Positions 24,645 through 36,139 are shown, numbered from the stretch's first letter. The stretch: 64,000 bases of DNA from Inia geoffrensis (GCA_036417435.1 CM070904.1:46879908-46943907); one strand, 5' to 3'. Notes: generated by a model not told the origin, from the letters alone. Translations and numbers: made by a program.

Positions 24645-26780
24645 TTTTTTGCTAGGACCCTTAACAATTTTATTTCCTAGTGTACTAGCTTAAACAGATG
24701 GGGAAGTTGGGTGGGAAATATTTGATAATGATCCTAACCACCCAGGTGTTCAATGAAAAGTCCTTGAAGAGGAAATCAACATCCTTCCTTCTGAGCCAAG
24801 ATTCTTCATTTTTGGTATCATTTTGTCCTTAGTCTCATATATTGTTTCATTTACTTTACAATTTCAATTTTATGATATTTAATTTAAGTCTGGAATTTGC
24901 TCCTATCTACAGAGTAGGCTACATAAACAATATAAAATAATGGTTCATTTATTAGCATCACAGTTTCTAAGCAGTTTTCTTGGGGCGGTGGGGGGGAATA
25001 CCCTTCTCTTGGTGACCTATTTAAAGTCTAACATTTTAAATTTATCAACAAATACTTGGTTCTTCCATGTGTTAAGAAAACAAATTCTTCTTTTCCATAT
25101 GAATATACTATAAAATATCTGGTAGATGAAAAAACTTCGTTCAGAAATGAATAACCTAAAATGCTAACAAAATCAAACAAACAAACAAAATGTGAAGGAG
25201 AATTGAAGAAAAGTATTTTGATATGATATTAAAAAGAAAAACTTATTGCAACAATTGTCTCCATGAAACAAGAATTTATTGCAGAGATTAAGGAGGTAGG
25301 AAAAGGAAGATAGGAAAAACATCAAAATAAGGTAAAAATTAAAAAGAAACGGCTCATGAAACAAATGGAAGAGAAAAAAAAAAACAATCTCAGTAATAAA
25401 GGGAACACTGGAAAAAGCATTAATGACAATAGGAACTTCTGAAGACAAAGAAAAGGACAGGAGGGAGGCAAAAAAATGAGGGGTATACTGATCCTGGACC
25501 CTGTATGAACAAATTCTGCAACATTGGATTTGGATTCACATAATAAGTGTTTTAAATATTCATAATTTATCTCACATGGATCATTTATATCCTATAGGTT
25601 ATTACTGAAAAGAAAGTTATTATATAGCAGTATCTTTACAATCCAGTGAAACTTTTGTTTTCAGCATTAAAAAGTCTCTCTTTATGAAAAACAACTCAGC
25701 CCCCCCCCATTAAGTTGGCAGACTGAAAAAACATGTCTGATTCTCCTTCCTCAGAAGTATCCCAATTAAATAATAGAAAAGATATGTTGGAAAAGAAAAA
25801 AATAAAAAGTGGTGCTGAAAACAGAAAAGGTATCATCAGCAGACCAGAAATAGAAATTCCAGGAAGACAGAAAACAGATGGGATCAAACAAGTGAAGATA
25901 TTAGAGCAAAAGAAACACCATTCTCAGACACCATAATTAGGCACAGTTCTTCCCAGGGATGTCCTAGAGATTATCCAAGCTTAGAGTTAACAAATAAAAA
26001 GAGCAAAAATTAACAAGAGGGCAGTAAGTAAAGTAATGCATCAAATACTGGATCTAACGCGTGGGAGAGCTGGGTCCCTCTCCATTTACCTTGCAGCAAG
26101 GAAGTCCTCGCATGAGAGTAGGTTCTACAAGGACAAATAAGAGGATGCTGGCATCTAAGAAGGAAAGCAGTGGAGGATGAAGTATCTCAGGTCTTCTACA
26201 GCAGGCATAGAATTAGAGAACTTTGCCGAGAAGCAAAATAGTTAAAGTATTCAATATCCCAAAATCAGTCCCCCTTACTGAAGACCTCTAGCCAGCTATC
26301 TACTCACCACCCGTTCATACTGCAGGAACCCCTCACTGAGCCTAACAATTTAAGATTGAAGCCTGTTGAGGGTAAAAAGATGTGTAAAAATACAGAAATA
26401 CCCATGACCATCATTTATTCTAGTTAATTTTGTCTTTCATCATAGGAGTATTCTGATATTTGAACATCCATCTTAAAGAAATTCTAGATGGAGAGAAAAG
26501 AGACAGTAGAGGGAAGGGCATGTAAAGCAAATAATATAAGAAAATGTTTAGATACACCTGAGTGAAATTTTACTTATACAAGTTTAAAGAGAAAATCTTT
26601 TTTTAAAAAATCATGAATGAAAAAGTAATTTACCTACAAAACATTAAGAATCAACTTGATATCTTTAGTTGCTAGAAGATAGTGGAACATTACTTTTCAA
26701 AGTTAGAAAAGTAAAAAATAATAAAACTCAAATACTTAAATCAACAATTAAATATGAAGCAAAAGAAAAGAGTCTTTATA
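24645..26780. other. Intron without recognisable elements
   Basis: This is A-rich sequence on the + strand around 25140-25460. I see no exon or clear transposon. Confidence 0.5.
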
Positions 26781-26784
26781 AAAA

Positions 26785-26985
26785 AAAAATTATTGAAGTA
26801 TAGTTGATTTACAATGTTGTGTTAATTTCTTCTGTACAGCAAAGTGACTCAGTTATACATATACATATAGAGATCTATATTCTTTTTCATATTCTTTTCC
26901 ATTATGGTTTGTCACAGAATACTGAATATAAATCCCTGTGCTATACAGATGACATTGTTTTTTATCTAAAACAGTCATTGAGATG
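26785..26985 (-). mobile_element. L1 3' end fragment
   Basis: ATTGAAGTATAGTTGATTTAC, then TACAGCAAAGTGACTCAGTTA and CCCTGTGCTATACAGATG, is the reverse complement of the 3' region of cetartiodactyl L1 elements. Confidence 0.8.
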
Positions 26986-27107
26986 GAAGAAGTAAGAAAA
27001 TTTACCAACCACATACTTTTGTGAAAAAAAATAAACACTAAAAAAATAAATCCAAGAAAGAATAACAGTGGAATACATGAGAGGAGCAGTAGTTGACTCT
27101 GACCTAG

Positions 27108-27310
27108 AGCTGCACCGTCCAAATGGTGGTCATAAGCCACATGTGGTTGAGTTATTTAAAATAAGATAAAATAAAAATTCAGTTGTTCAGTTGCATTAAC
27201 CACATTTCAAGTGTTCAGCAGCCAGCCTCATGTGGCCGGTGACAGCTGGTCTGGACAGTTAATATATAGAACATTTCCACCATTACAGAAAGTTCTATTG
27301 GGCAGCGCTT
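27108..27310 (-). mobile_element. MER5A-type hAT DNA transposon
   Basis: The right end, AAAGTTCTATTGGGCAGCGCT, is the reversed MER5A start, and the left end (GCTGCACCGTCCAAATGGTGG) is its imperfect counterpart. Internal GCCACATGTGGTTGAG and CACATTTCAAGTGTTCAGCAG are typical. It is non-autonomous and ancient, with no coding capacity. Confidence 0.85.
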
Positions 27311-27319
27311 AATTTGAGG

Positions 27320-30300
27320 AAATGAAGGAACCTGTAATAGAAGAAGACACATGAGACCTTGACTTTGGGGAGATCTTTGTGAAACAAAATTTTAATGTGG
27401 AACCCAATCACATTCGTTTTTTTAATAGTGACTAATATTAACCCATAGATAAGTCAAAAATATTTATAAAGAATAAAATGTTCTAAACTTTGAGAAAATA
27501 AGAAATAACAACATAATAAAGTTGGAAGTTATGAGGGAGAAGAGAAGGGGAAGGAAGAGTAAATGCACTAAGTTCCTTAGTTTTTTTTTATACACAGAGG
27601 TAGTTTGATATAATAAGATATAGAAATAGACAAATGTAAATAATAATAACAAAGGGTACATAGATAAGTGGTAGGAACTATGGACTCTTTATTTTTTATG
27701 ATAGGGAGTGAATAAATACCAAAGTTAATAATAAACAAATGTGATACATTAACATAAAATGAGTAACAATAAAAGAACTAAAACAGAACTGTTAAGAATG
27801 ACTGTATTTGGACAGAAAGATGAGGTAGATACTTAGTTTTCATTGTATAATCTTGTGTGGTTTAAATTTTCATTTTTAACAAGCAAGTATATTGCCTCTA
27901 TAGTAAAAAAAAAAATCCATTTAAAATGGCTATTATAAAGTCATAAGGTTTTCCTATAGAATAAAATCCTTGTTTGACAATCAGAATTGTGTCAACTATT
28001 TTCTAAGGTAGTTGTTCTTGAAGGATGAGTATCTCACAAGGAATTAGTAATAATTAAATAGAGCCAGCAAAAGATACAGGATAAAAACAAGCCATTGAGA
28101 CAGAGTAGAAATTAAATTTAGAAAGAGTTTCCATTTATATCCTGTACTCTCAGTCACTGAACTTCAAGTGTGTGATCAGATAAGTTAGCAATATAAAGTT
28201 GGAAACACTTCACTTTAAAGGAGGAGGAAATGTGTGCCATTTGAAATGATCCAAAACCTCTCACACTGAGCTCTGAAACCAAGCAGGACCTTTAGAAGGA
28301 TAGAGAAAGAAACGTGCAGCACTCTTTGGGGGCAGTCTGGGCGTTCCTGCGCTCATTTGTTCTTGCCAGAGGGAGAAGCCAGAAGACCAAAGCATTGCGA
28401 GAATGACTCTTCTTGCGGTAGCTCTGGCCTCCTAGGAATTAGGAAGAGCCATAAATCTCAGGAGAGAGACTGTGTAAAATTCCCAGCCCATATTTCAGAC
28501 TCCAGAGGTTCAGATGCATTTTGTTATATTCCAGAAAAACAAGCAGGCTTTTTGGGCACACCTCTCAACCAGGCTCAAACTCCACATCTTCGTGATTTGT
28601 CCATCATTTGAGCTACCAAGAATGCTACCTAATCCACAGTTTGCAGCTATTTTTAACAGACTCAACTGCATTGTTGAAAACTACCCATATTTTGGCAGAT
28701 AAGTCAGTCAACTCTGGAAACAGTGCTGGTCTCTTAGATTTCTTTTTGGAAAGTGTCTAAGATTTATGGTGGGAATTACACATGACAGCTGCATTCTTTC
28801 CACTGGGTTTAGACCACCATTTGGTCTAATAACCCCTAATTGTGTGTCTATCCTAGTCTAAGCTTCTTCAGAAAAAAAAAAAAAAAAGGGGGGGGGAGAC
28901 TTTTGAAAATCCCCTACAGCAGAGTACCCAGTGATTTCTGTCAACAGTAAACACTATTTTGAAATTTAAGAAGGTCAGCTGATGAGGAACAAATAAAAGA
29001 CATTTTGGTGAATGTGAATTTCTTCAGAGAATTTTTCATTAACATTACATTAATGCTGGTCTGATAAAAATAAATGTAAAATGTTTTAGTTTCATTGTGT
29101 TCCCAAAGTATTTTTAGCATAACAGGCAAAATTCCTGTCAGCATTTTCAGTCATGGTATTTTCTTAAAAGAAGTACCTCTTCAGTGATTTTTCTCCAAAC
29201 TTCAGCAAAGCACAACGTGGATACCTTGAAGACATTGCTCATTTAAAAATCATAAGAGGTCTAATTATATTTCCAAAATAAGTAGTTTCCAATCCAGCAA
29301 GGATGATGTGGTCATGAAAAGGATGTCCAAATCCACCAATTTACATTGGTTTGGCTTTGGCATGACTTTCAAAGTTCTTGGAGCATAAAGAGGATGGCAC
29401 GTGAATCATTCTAATTTGGGTTCGATTCCCAGGACTTACGGTCTGCCATTCTGTGAGCCATTCGGGGGAGAGCTAATCAACTACAAGGCTGTACCTATGT
29501 AATTTATAACTGCTAAAATTCCCTGATGTGTTCCAGATTATTTTGCAAAATGTAATACCCTCCTTTTTAATATACACTTTGTCATTTTCACTCTATTTAT
29601 GTAATTTAAAAAGTATGATAGCAGGGGAGCATGAGCCATTCAAAGCAGGAGCCAGTAATGTCAGAGATTGTTATCCTTCATAAGATATATGGTGTTGATA
29701 TCTCTATATCTAAAGGGCTTGGAAGTTCTGTCAAGTTAGATTCAAATTGCATCTAATGTGTTTTGCTTTACTCCTTCTTTCTGGTTTCTAACGTAAGCCA
29801 CAAAGCAGTTTCTCTACTGTGACTTAGTTCTGCAACCACAGTGGTCACACTGGTCTGAGTTACCCTCCCTGTCTCCATTCCCAGCCCTCCCTTCTTTTAT
29901 TCCAGAAGAAAATTAGGTCATTAATTTAGGATGAGGCTGCTTTGTTTGAACAGTATAGTGCTTTCCAATTGCTCATACGTAATATAACCAACCCATACTG
30001 CTCTTTCAAATGTTTTTGATTACTGAACTTAAAAAAAAAAACAAAAAACCTTGTACTGAAATTTATGAAAGATCAAAGGGATACTTCCTATGTTGTAACT
30101 TTAAATTTCTATAAGAGAAAAAGTTTTCAGATAGTAGGGAATTTCACTAATTGAAATTCAGTTCACAACTCTAGACAACACATGCATTTCAATAACATGT
30201 AAAGTAATATTAGAAAAGAAACAGCTCTAGCTTCAAAATAAAAATGCACTTGATTTATACCTATAAAGAGATATGCTTATTAAAATGAGGCTTAAGTAAG

Positions 30301-30500
30301 GTCCTTATTTGTAACAAAAATTTGTTGGGATTCAAATAATTTTATTTACTGTTGACCTTTGATAAAGGTCCAACTAATTAGAAAAACAAAAATTAAAAAG
30401 AAATATATGGTAAATTTTCTCATTTTTTATTGTAATAGTTGTTGACATTTTATTTTTAATCATTACTTTAAATAGGGCTAATTTGACCACTTCTTTGCAA
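27320..30500. other. Intron, mostly unassigned
   Basis: It includes an A16 followed by G9 run at 28871-28896, a possible MIR scrap near 29395-29480, and a complex unique stretch at 28240-28700. No exon can be supported. Confidence 0.45.
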
Positions 30501-30515
30501 AAAACATATATTAAG

Positions 30516-30748
30516 GGCTTCCCTGGTGGCGCAGTGATTGAGAGTCCGCCTGCCGATGCAGGGGACACGGGTTCGTGCCACGGTCCGGGAGGGTTCCAAG
30601 TGCCGCGGAGCGGCTGGGCCTGTGGGCCGTGGCTGCTGAGCCTGCGCGTCTGGAGCCTGTGCTCCGCGGCGGGAGAGGCCACAGCAGTGAGAGGCCCGCG
30701 TACCGCAAAAAAAAAAAAACAAAAAAAAAAACAGAACAAACAAAAAGA
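30516..30748 (+). mobile_element. CHR-2-type SINE
   Basis: This is a full short-form element from GGCTTCCCTGGTGGCGCAG to an interrupted A-rich tail. The perfect target duplication ACATATATTAAG stands at 30504-30515 and 30749-30760. Confidence 0.95.
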
Positions 30749-31726
30749 ACATATATTAAGATTTCTTGTTTGAGAAAAATGTAGACCTGCATACTGCATC
30801 AATGTTTCTATTTTCCAAAATATTATTTTCCTCAAGTTCCTTCAGAGCAACTGATAACTCGTGGAAAATCATGAACGCTTTCATTTGGTGAAACTTTGTT
30901 TGACTTTGTGATGGCAAGGAAGATGACCTTATTCACCATTTGTGGTTCTGAATGACCTTTGACTATTTCCAAACCAAAAACTATCACCAGAGGCCCCAAC
31001 TTGCGTCAATAAACATTTTTCTATAGACAATATGGAGTCACTGGAGGTAATTTTAGAGAAGGATTTCAAAATGTTTTCCCTAAGGACTACATGTTTAGAA
31101 AAAGTACAGATACCCGCAAGAGGGAGAACTTTGAAAGGGACACACTTACTTTAATGCATAAGTTTTAAAATTTTAAAAATCTATCACACTTTTTAAAGTT
31201 AAAGCTAAGTACCAAACACTAGCTAAATGACAAAGCAAAAAAAGAAAATAGTTGATAAATTATTAAGTTTCTGAGCACATGTGCATAAACTGAAAACCAG
31301 CATGATCTAATACTGAAACTAGAAATCAATCATTAGGAAAGTTTTAATTAAGATGATTGTCACATTTAAGTTGTCGCGTGCACATTGTACTTAAAAATGA
31401 ACTGGAGTGCCCTTTGATTAATGGAGCTATTTTGTGCGTCAGAAAACAAAAAAAAAGAATGCATTTGATTTTTATAAATGTATATGTCTTGGACATTTTC
31501 ACCACACACTAATAGGTGTCCAGCCTCATCTCAATTCCTCACAAATTCAGATTCATAGTTCTCAGGAAGGGACAGAGACTCACTAATTTATTATTAGACT
31601 ATTCTAGAACTACAAAACACAAATTTATTAATAGATTTGTAAATAGCTATTCCATTTTATTGACATTATATGTAAGTTATTACATGGAAGAGTATAGTGA
31701 GGATGAGTAGGTGGGACACAGAGGGC

Positions 31727-31830
31727 TTTTTTTTTTTTTTTTGGCCGTGCCGCATGGCTTGTTTTCTTAGTTCCCCAATTAGGGATCGAACCAGGGACCT
31801 GGACAGTGAGAGCGTGGAGTCCTAACCACA
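31727..31830 (-). mobile_element. CHR-1/CHRL-like SINE, truncated
   Basis: A poly-T run is followed by TGGCCGTGCCGCATGGCTTG, then CCAATTAGGGATCGAACCAG and CTAACCAC. This is the reverse complement of the older tRNA-derived CHR-1-type SINE. Its outer head (CAGGGAAGTCCC) is missing. Confidence 0.8.
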
Positions 31831-31838
31831 GTGAAAAT

Positions 31839-32115
31839 GCTCTGTATGATGCTGTAATGATGGATACAAGTCATTATACATTTGTCCAAACCGATAGAAT
31901 ATACAACACCAAGACTGAACCCTAATGTACACTATGGACTCTAGCTGTATCAATGTTGTTTTCATCAGTTTTAACAAATGTATCACTCTGATGGGGGATG
32001 TTGATAATGGGAGAGGCTATGCATGTGCAGGGGCAAGGGGTATGTGGGAAACCTTTGTACCTTCCCTTCAATTTGATATAAACTTAAAATTGCTCTAAAA
32101 AATAATGTCTTAAAA
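31839..32115 (+). mobile_element. Old L1 3' end
   Basis: GCTGTAATGATGGATACAAGT, TCATTATACATTTGTCCAAAC and AACTTAAAATTGCTCTAAAAA match the 3' end of an old L1 family, the same signature as the end of the element at 34190. Confidence 0.8.
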
Positions 32116-32119
32116 CTGA

Positions 32120-32935
32120 GTGAATAATGGCTTTGATTTATGCCATTAATATCAGTATTACACATTATGTCATTCTGTCCTAACCTACTGATGATATACT
32201 TTGCACAGCAGTGGAAATGTTCCTGCTATAAAGTATTGATACTTAAAAACAGAGATGGTAAAGCAATAAAGGAGTTCGTTTCATGTCAGTAAAGAGCTTT
32301 ACAAAAATTTTATTCTGTTAGATTATGACAATAATTTCTATCAATTTATCTAGTACTATCTATTGTGAATTACAATGTTTAATGATGATACTATACTACC
32401 TCCCTAGAGAAAATGCTGAGATACTGACCTCTACATTAACTGGTAATCTCATCCAGACCTCCTTGAGGGTCTAGACACGTCAAGGAATATGCAAACCTGA
32501 CATTAAAATTATGTTATCAACATTTCTTATCAACAATAATAGGGTTTGAATAAATGTTTCTCTTTTCATTTTCCTGTTTCTTCATCTCTTTGATAACTGG
32601 GTCATGGAAATAACCTGATGATATAAATAAATGTGTGGAAAACAAGTGGTTGATTATCCAAACCCACTGCCAGGATAAGTTATTTTGAATTATAGATAAC
32701 TAGTTTTAAAATAATCTGGAACTAATGTCACCATCTTGTCAAAGATTTCTTTTTATTTTTCCCTCCCTAATGGAGCACCCCATTACCTACAATACACTAG
32801 AGATTTTCAAAGTAGTTATACATCCGTAGTAGAATTTTCATTCTGTAGTTTCAAATAATCAGACCAATATATGTTATGCTATAGTAATTGCAGGAAAAGA
32901 GAATGAAGCAATGTAAATGGATTGGAATCCCTAGG
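32120..32935. other. Intron without recognisable elements
   Basis: No repeat signature or exon is seen. Confidence 0.5.
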
Positions 32936-32944
32936 AATAGAATA

Positions 32945-33064
32945 AAACAGAATAAAATAAGAATAAGAATAGGAGAGAGGGAAGAAAGGGAGACAGAAGA
33001 GAAGTGAGAAGGGAGTAAAGGAGAGAGAGGGAAGGAAGGAAGGGAGGGAGGGAGGGAGGGAGAT
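32945..33064. repeat. Polypurine (GA-rich) tract with (GGGA)n
   Basis: About 120 bases on the + strand are almost entirely A and G, going from AATAAGAATAGG to (GGAA)n and (GGGA)n. It ends about 410 bases before the exon at 33475. A tract like this may form triplex DNA and, at its end, a G-quadruplex. Confidence 0.85.
33042..33060 (+). other. G-quadruplex motif, sense strand
   Basis: Five GGG runs are separated by single A bases (GGGAGGGAGGGAGGGAGGG). One-base loops make this among the most stable predicted G-quadruplex forms. It would be present in the pre-mRNA upstream of the arginine-finger exon. Confidence 0.85.
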
Positions 33065-33474
33065 TTTAAGGAAAGACGACTTCACTTTGGGTTACTTTAT
33101 CTTTCCAACAAGGGGCAATAATACATATATACATGAAGGTTCTTCTCCCTACTCCACCCCAAGTTTGACTGCTGTCTTTTTTGGGGGAATGAATCTTAAT
33201 TATACTGTGAAATCCCATGCTACCTACTGCTGTTTTATGGTTCAACTACACTCAAGTTTGTTGATGATTAACTGTCACTGAACTTAATGATTAGTTTGCT
33301 TGTATTAAAATATTGAAGATTGCTTGGTGTAGGACATAGAAATTTGTTTTCTCTGTGAGGAAGAGAGAGTTGGTGGTGATTTACTACTTTCTTCCTTCCC
33401 ATAATTATTATTATTTTCTTTTGCCATCTCAGTTTTTATATGAGTGAATATAAAGCATGCCCTTTTGTTTTCAG

Positions 33475-33552
33475 GTCTAGATGTTGATGGAATATATCGA
33501 GTTAGTGGCAATCTAGCAACAATACAGAAGTTAAAATTTATTGTCAACCAAG
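33475..33552 (+). CDS. ARHGAP15: Internal coding exon with RhoGAP arginine finger (ARHGAP15)
   Basis: This is a 78-base internal exon between a good acceptor (CCTTTTGTTTTCAG) and a near-perfect donor (CAAG|GTAAGTG). With the G carried from the exon at 2566-2664 it starts with a complete Gly codon. It then reads LDVDGIYRVSGNLATIQ and KLKFIVNQ, and passes one G on to the next exon. The GIYRVSG loop holds the catalytic arginine finger of the RhoGAP family, at codon 33498-33500 (CGA), so the catalytic residue is intact. A Lys stands where I recall Arg in the human protein (KLRFIVNQ), a conservative change. The following exon of the gene (expected to begin with Glu-Glu-Lys-Leu and contain a WEDIHV-like stretch) was not seen up to 64000. 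A young SINE sits about 200 bases past the donor, and a second consensus-like donor lies between them. Confidence 0.92.
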
Positions 33553-33730
33553 GTAAGTGATTTCTTCACTTCAGACCTTTTTACAAGTAGTTTCATCTCC
33601 AACAATATTTCACAATCTCTGCATATGTATTATGAATATATACTGATAAAGGCTTTGAAGGGAGAAAGAGAAATTTGAAGAAATTAAACAATTATTACCA
33701 GAGAAGTAAAAGATAGTCAGTTTACTCGGA

Positions 33731-33739
33731 GGTAAGTAG
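33731..33739 (+). promoter_or_regulatory. Decoy 5' splice site
   Basis: GGAG|GTAAGTAG carries the same GTAAGT core as the true donor at 33553, 179 bases downstream of it. If used, translation past the true junction would read Gly-Lys-stop at once (GGT AAG TGA), so the product would be truncated within the RhoGAP domain. Whether it is used is unknown. Confidence 0.5.
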
Positions 33740-33755
33740 AATAAAGACAGGGACT

Positions 33756-33957
33756 GGGCTTCCCTGGTGGCGCAGTGGTTGAGAGTCCTCCTGCCGATGC
33801 AGGGGACACGGGTTCGTGCCCTGGTCCAGGAAGATCCCACATGCCGTGGAGCAGCTGGGCCCGTGAGCCATGGCCGTGGAGGCTGTGCATCCGGAGCCTG
33901 TGCTCCGCAGCGGGAGAAGCCACAACAGTGAGAGGCCCGCATACCGCCAAAAAAAAA
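33756..33957 (+). mobile_element. CHR-2-type SINE
   Basis: This is a full short-form element. The perfect target duplication AAGACAGGGACT stands at 33744-33755 and 33958-33969. It sits 203 bases past the donor of the exon at 33475-33552 and is in the same orientation as the gene. Confidence 0.95.
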
Positions 33958-34189
33958 AAGACAGGGACTAACTATTATGTTGTGTGAAATAAATAACAAG
34001 TGAAATATGACAAACTAAAAATGAAGAAGAGAATAATAAAAGGAAAAAATTAGCTTTGAAAAATGTTACTGGTGTATAATACACACTTAATATGTGTTGA
34101 TAAATGAATAAATAAATGAATGGTGGAAAATGTAAGAGTCAAGATCACAGATGTTAGAAAAATATAATAGGTAAGTAAAAGAATTAAAA

Positions 34190-35155
34190 ATTAGGAAACA
34201 CAAATATCATCAAAGGATTACAAACTAAAACAACTATGAAATACTACTACAAGCCTATTAAAATGGCTAAAATTTAAAACACTGACATCACCAAATGCTG
34301 ACAAGGATGTGGAGCAACAGGAACTCTCATTCATGCTGGTAGAAATGGAAAATAGTACAGCTAGTTCAGAAAATAGCTTAGCAGTTTCTTATGAAAATAA
34401 CCATATTCTTACCTTATTACCCAGCAGTTGTGCTCCTTGGTATTTACACAAACGAGTTCAAAACTTATGTCCACACAAAAAACTGCACACAGTATTTCCA
34501 GCAGCTTTATTCGTAATTGGTAAAATTTGAAAGCAACCAAGATATCCTTCAATAGGTGACTGGACAAACAAACCATAAAATATCCATAAAATGGAATATT
34601 ATTCAATGATAAAATGAAATGAGCTGTCAAGTGATGAAAAGGCTTCAAGGAAACTTAAATGCATATTGCTATGTGAAAGAAGCCAGTCTGAAAATGCTAT
34701 ATACTCTGTTGTCTCAACTATATGACATTTTTGAAAAGGCAAAACTATGGAGATACTAGAAAGATCAGTGATAGCAAAGGATTTGAGGGGAGAGGGGGAG
34801 GAGTAAGCACAGGGGATTTTTAGGGCCGTGAAACTATTCTGTTTGATACTGTAATAGTGGATACATGCCATTATATATGTCATTATACATTTGTCAAAAT
34901 CTATATAATATACAACGCTAAGAGTGAACTATGTGAACTATGGACTTTAGTAAATAAAAACTTATAAATATTGGCCCATCAATTGTAACAAATGTACTAC
35001 ACTAATGCAAGATGTTACTAATAGGGGAAATTTGGGGGGAGTGGTCAGTCATAAGAGGGAGTATGTCAGAACTCTGTATTTTCTATTTTTCTGTAAACCT
35101 AAAACTTCTCTAAAAAAGACAATGAATTTTAAAAATAAAAATTAGGAAATGTTGA
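34190..35155 (+). mobile_element. Old L1, 3' third
   Basis: The end of ORF2 is seen as a broken frame (AATGGCTAAAATTTAAAACAC, GATGTGGAGCAACAGGAACTC, TATCCATAAAATGGAATATTA). It is followed by the 3' untranslated end (TCATTATACATTTGTCAAAAT to AAACTTCTCTAAAAAAG). Stops and indels interrupt the ORF2 remnant, so it is dead. Confidence 0.88.
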
Positions 35156-35194
35156 AAAAAAAACAGAGTAAAACATCTTGAGATGGTGTTACAG

Positions 35195-35405
35195 ACAGCT
35201 CACAGGTTTAGAATTAGACACATGGAGTAAAACCCAGACACTCTCTCCTTGTGTCCTTGGCATCTTATTTAACTCCCTTATGCTCTGTTTCTTATCAGTA
35301 AAAACAGGATGGAAGTGCCTTGGCAATATTTTTGAGAATGAAATGAGATAGTGTGTAGTATTCCCTTAGTAACGTAACAGACTCATGGTAGTTGTTCAGT
35401 ACATC
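35195..35405 (+). mobile_element. MIR SINE
   Basis: The order TTGTGTCCTTGGCATCTTATT, CTGTTTCTTATCAGTAAAAAC and CATGGTAGTTGTTCAGTACA follows the MIR core from the CTTGGGCAAGTTACTTAAC-like part to its 3' end. Confidence 0.7.
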
Positions 35406-35423
35406 TAAGTTTCCCTTTCACTT

Positions 35424-35463
35424 AAAAAGTCAATGATAAAAAAAAAAAAAAAAAGTCAATGAT
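35424..35463. mobile_element. Poly(A)-only insertion with target duplication
   Basis: AAAAAGTCAATGAT occurs at 35424-35437 and again at 35450-35463, with twelve A bases between and no other inserted sequence. This is the structure left when L1 machinery inserts an RNA copied only from its poly(A) tail. A slippage duplication is the alternative. Confidence 0.65.
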
Positions 35464-35810
35464 GTCTCATTACCTTCAGGAGAATTTACACAAAGTCTTC
35501 ATAATCTGGCTTCCCAGCTACTTCTAGCTGACTACAGGTCCTCGGATTTTCCTTCACGATACATTCCTAACTGTACTTCCTTATTTACATACTGTTGTAT
35601 TTCTTAATGCCTTTGCATAGTCTCTTTCGTCTAACTTTAAATATTCTCCCATATTTTCCTTCCCATCCCACATACAAAAGCTTCCTGCCTGGTTATACTT
35701 CTTATTCTTCAAGGCCCAGATTATAAATAATTTTCTCCAGGGAGCCTGCAACATCCCTCGGTCAGATTCCTTCTCTGGGTGCCCATTACGCTGGGTAGTT
35801 AAATTTGCAT
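35464..35810 (+). mobile_element. L2 LINE fragment
   Basis: GTCTTCATAATCTGGCTTCCC, CTTCTTATTCTTCAAGGCCCA and CCAGGGAGCCTGCAACATCCC are in the order of the L2 3' region. Confidence 0.75.
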
Positions 35811-35814
35811 TCGT

Positions 35815-36097
35815 ACAGGCACATCTAACTTCTAAAATTCCATCTAGTATAAGACCCAGAGATTTAATGCCATCTTTTAAGGAGAATTTTATCAAATGTA
35901 TTCAGTGATTATATTTCACAAACATTAAAATTTGAAAGTCTTGGAATAAAAAAAGAGGATATTGGTTGAAATATGTGTCTCCTCCATAAATCTCTATACA
36001 CCTAAAAAGGTAGGATTTAAATTAGCCTTATATCTTCCCTCACTAACCACTAGTAGCTCTGGAGCCTCCATACAGGGAGCTCTTAATATCTGTTGTA

Positions 36098-36100
<3 letters not shown>
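35815..36100. other. Intron without recognisable elements
   Basis: Nothing supportable is seen. Confidence 0.4.

Positions 36101-36135
<35 letters not shown>
36101..36135. repeat. (TG)17 microsatellite
   Basis: This is a pure TG run of about 35 bases. It is likely to vary in length and could form Z-DNA. Confidence 0.93.
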
Positions 36136-36136
<1 letters not shown>

Positions 36137-36139
36137 GCA

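Larger units (their letters stand above)
2665..33474 (+). other. Complete ARHGAP15 intron, about 30.8 kb
   Basis: The two flanking exons are in register (one base carried across), so this is one complete intron of 30,810 bases unless a small cassette exon was missed. Its content is AT-rich single-copy sequence plus transposon copies. No other coding exon is supported. Long intron size agrees with the known architecture of ARHGAP15. Confidence 0.85.

Noticed and set aside
29395..29480. Possible tRNA gene because of a GGGTTCGATTCCC B-box-like motif
   Set aside because: No cloverleaf can be made around it. The flanks better fit a worn MIR fragment, and even that is uncertain.
30374..30835. 153-codon minus-strand frame, the longest open frame in the window
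   Set aside because: Its middle is the antisense of the SINE at 30516-30748 with poly-Phe from the A tail. The rest is low-complexity intron.
35581..35895. 104-codon minus-strand frame
   Set aside because: It is largely the antisense of an L2 relic (35464-35810).
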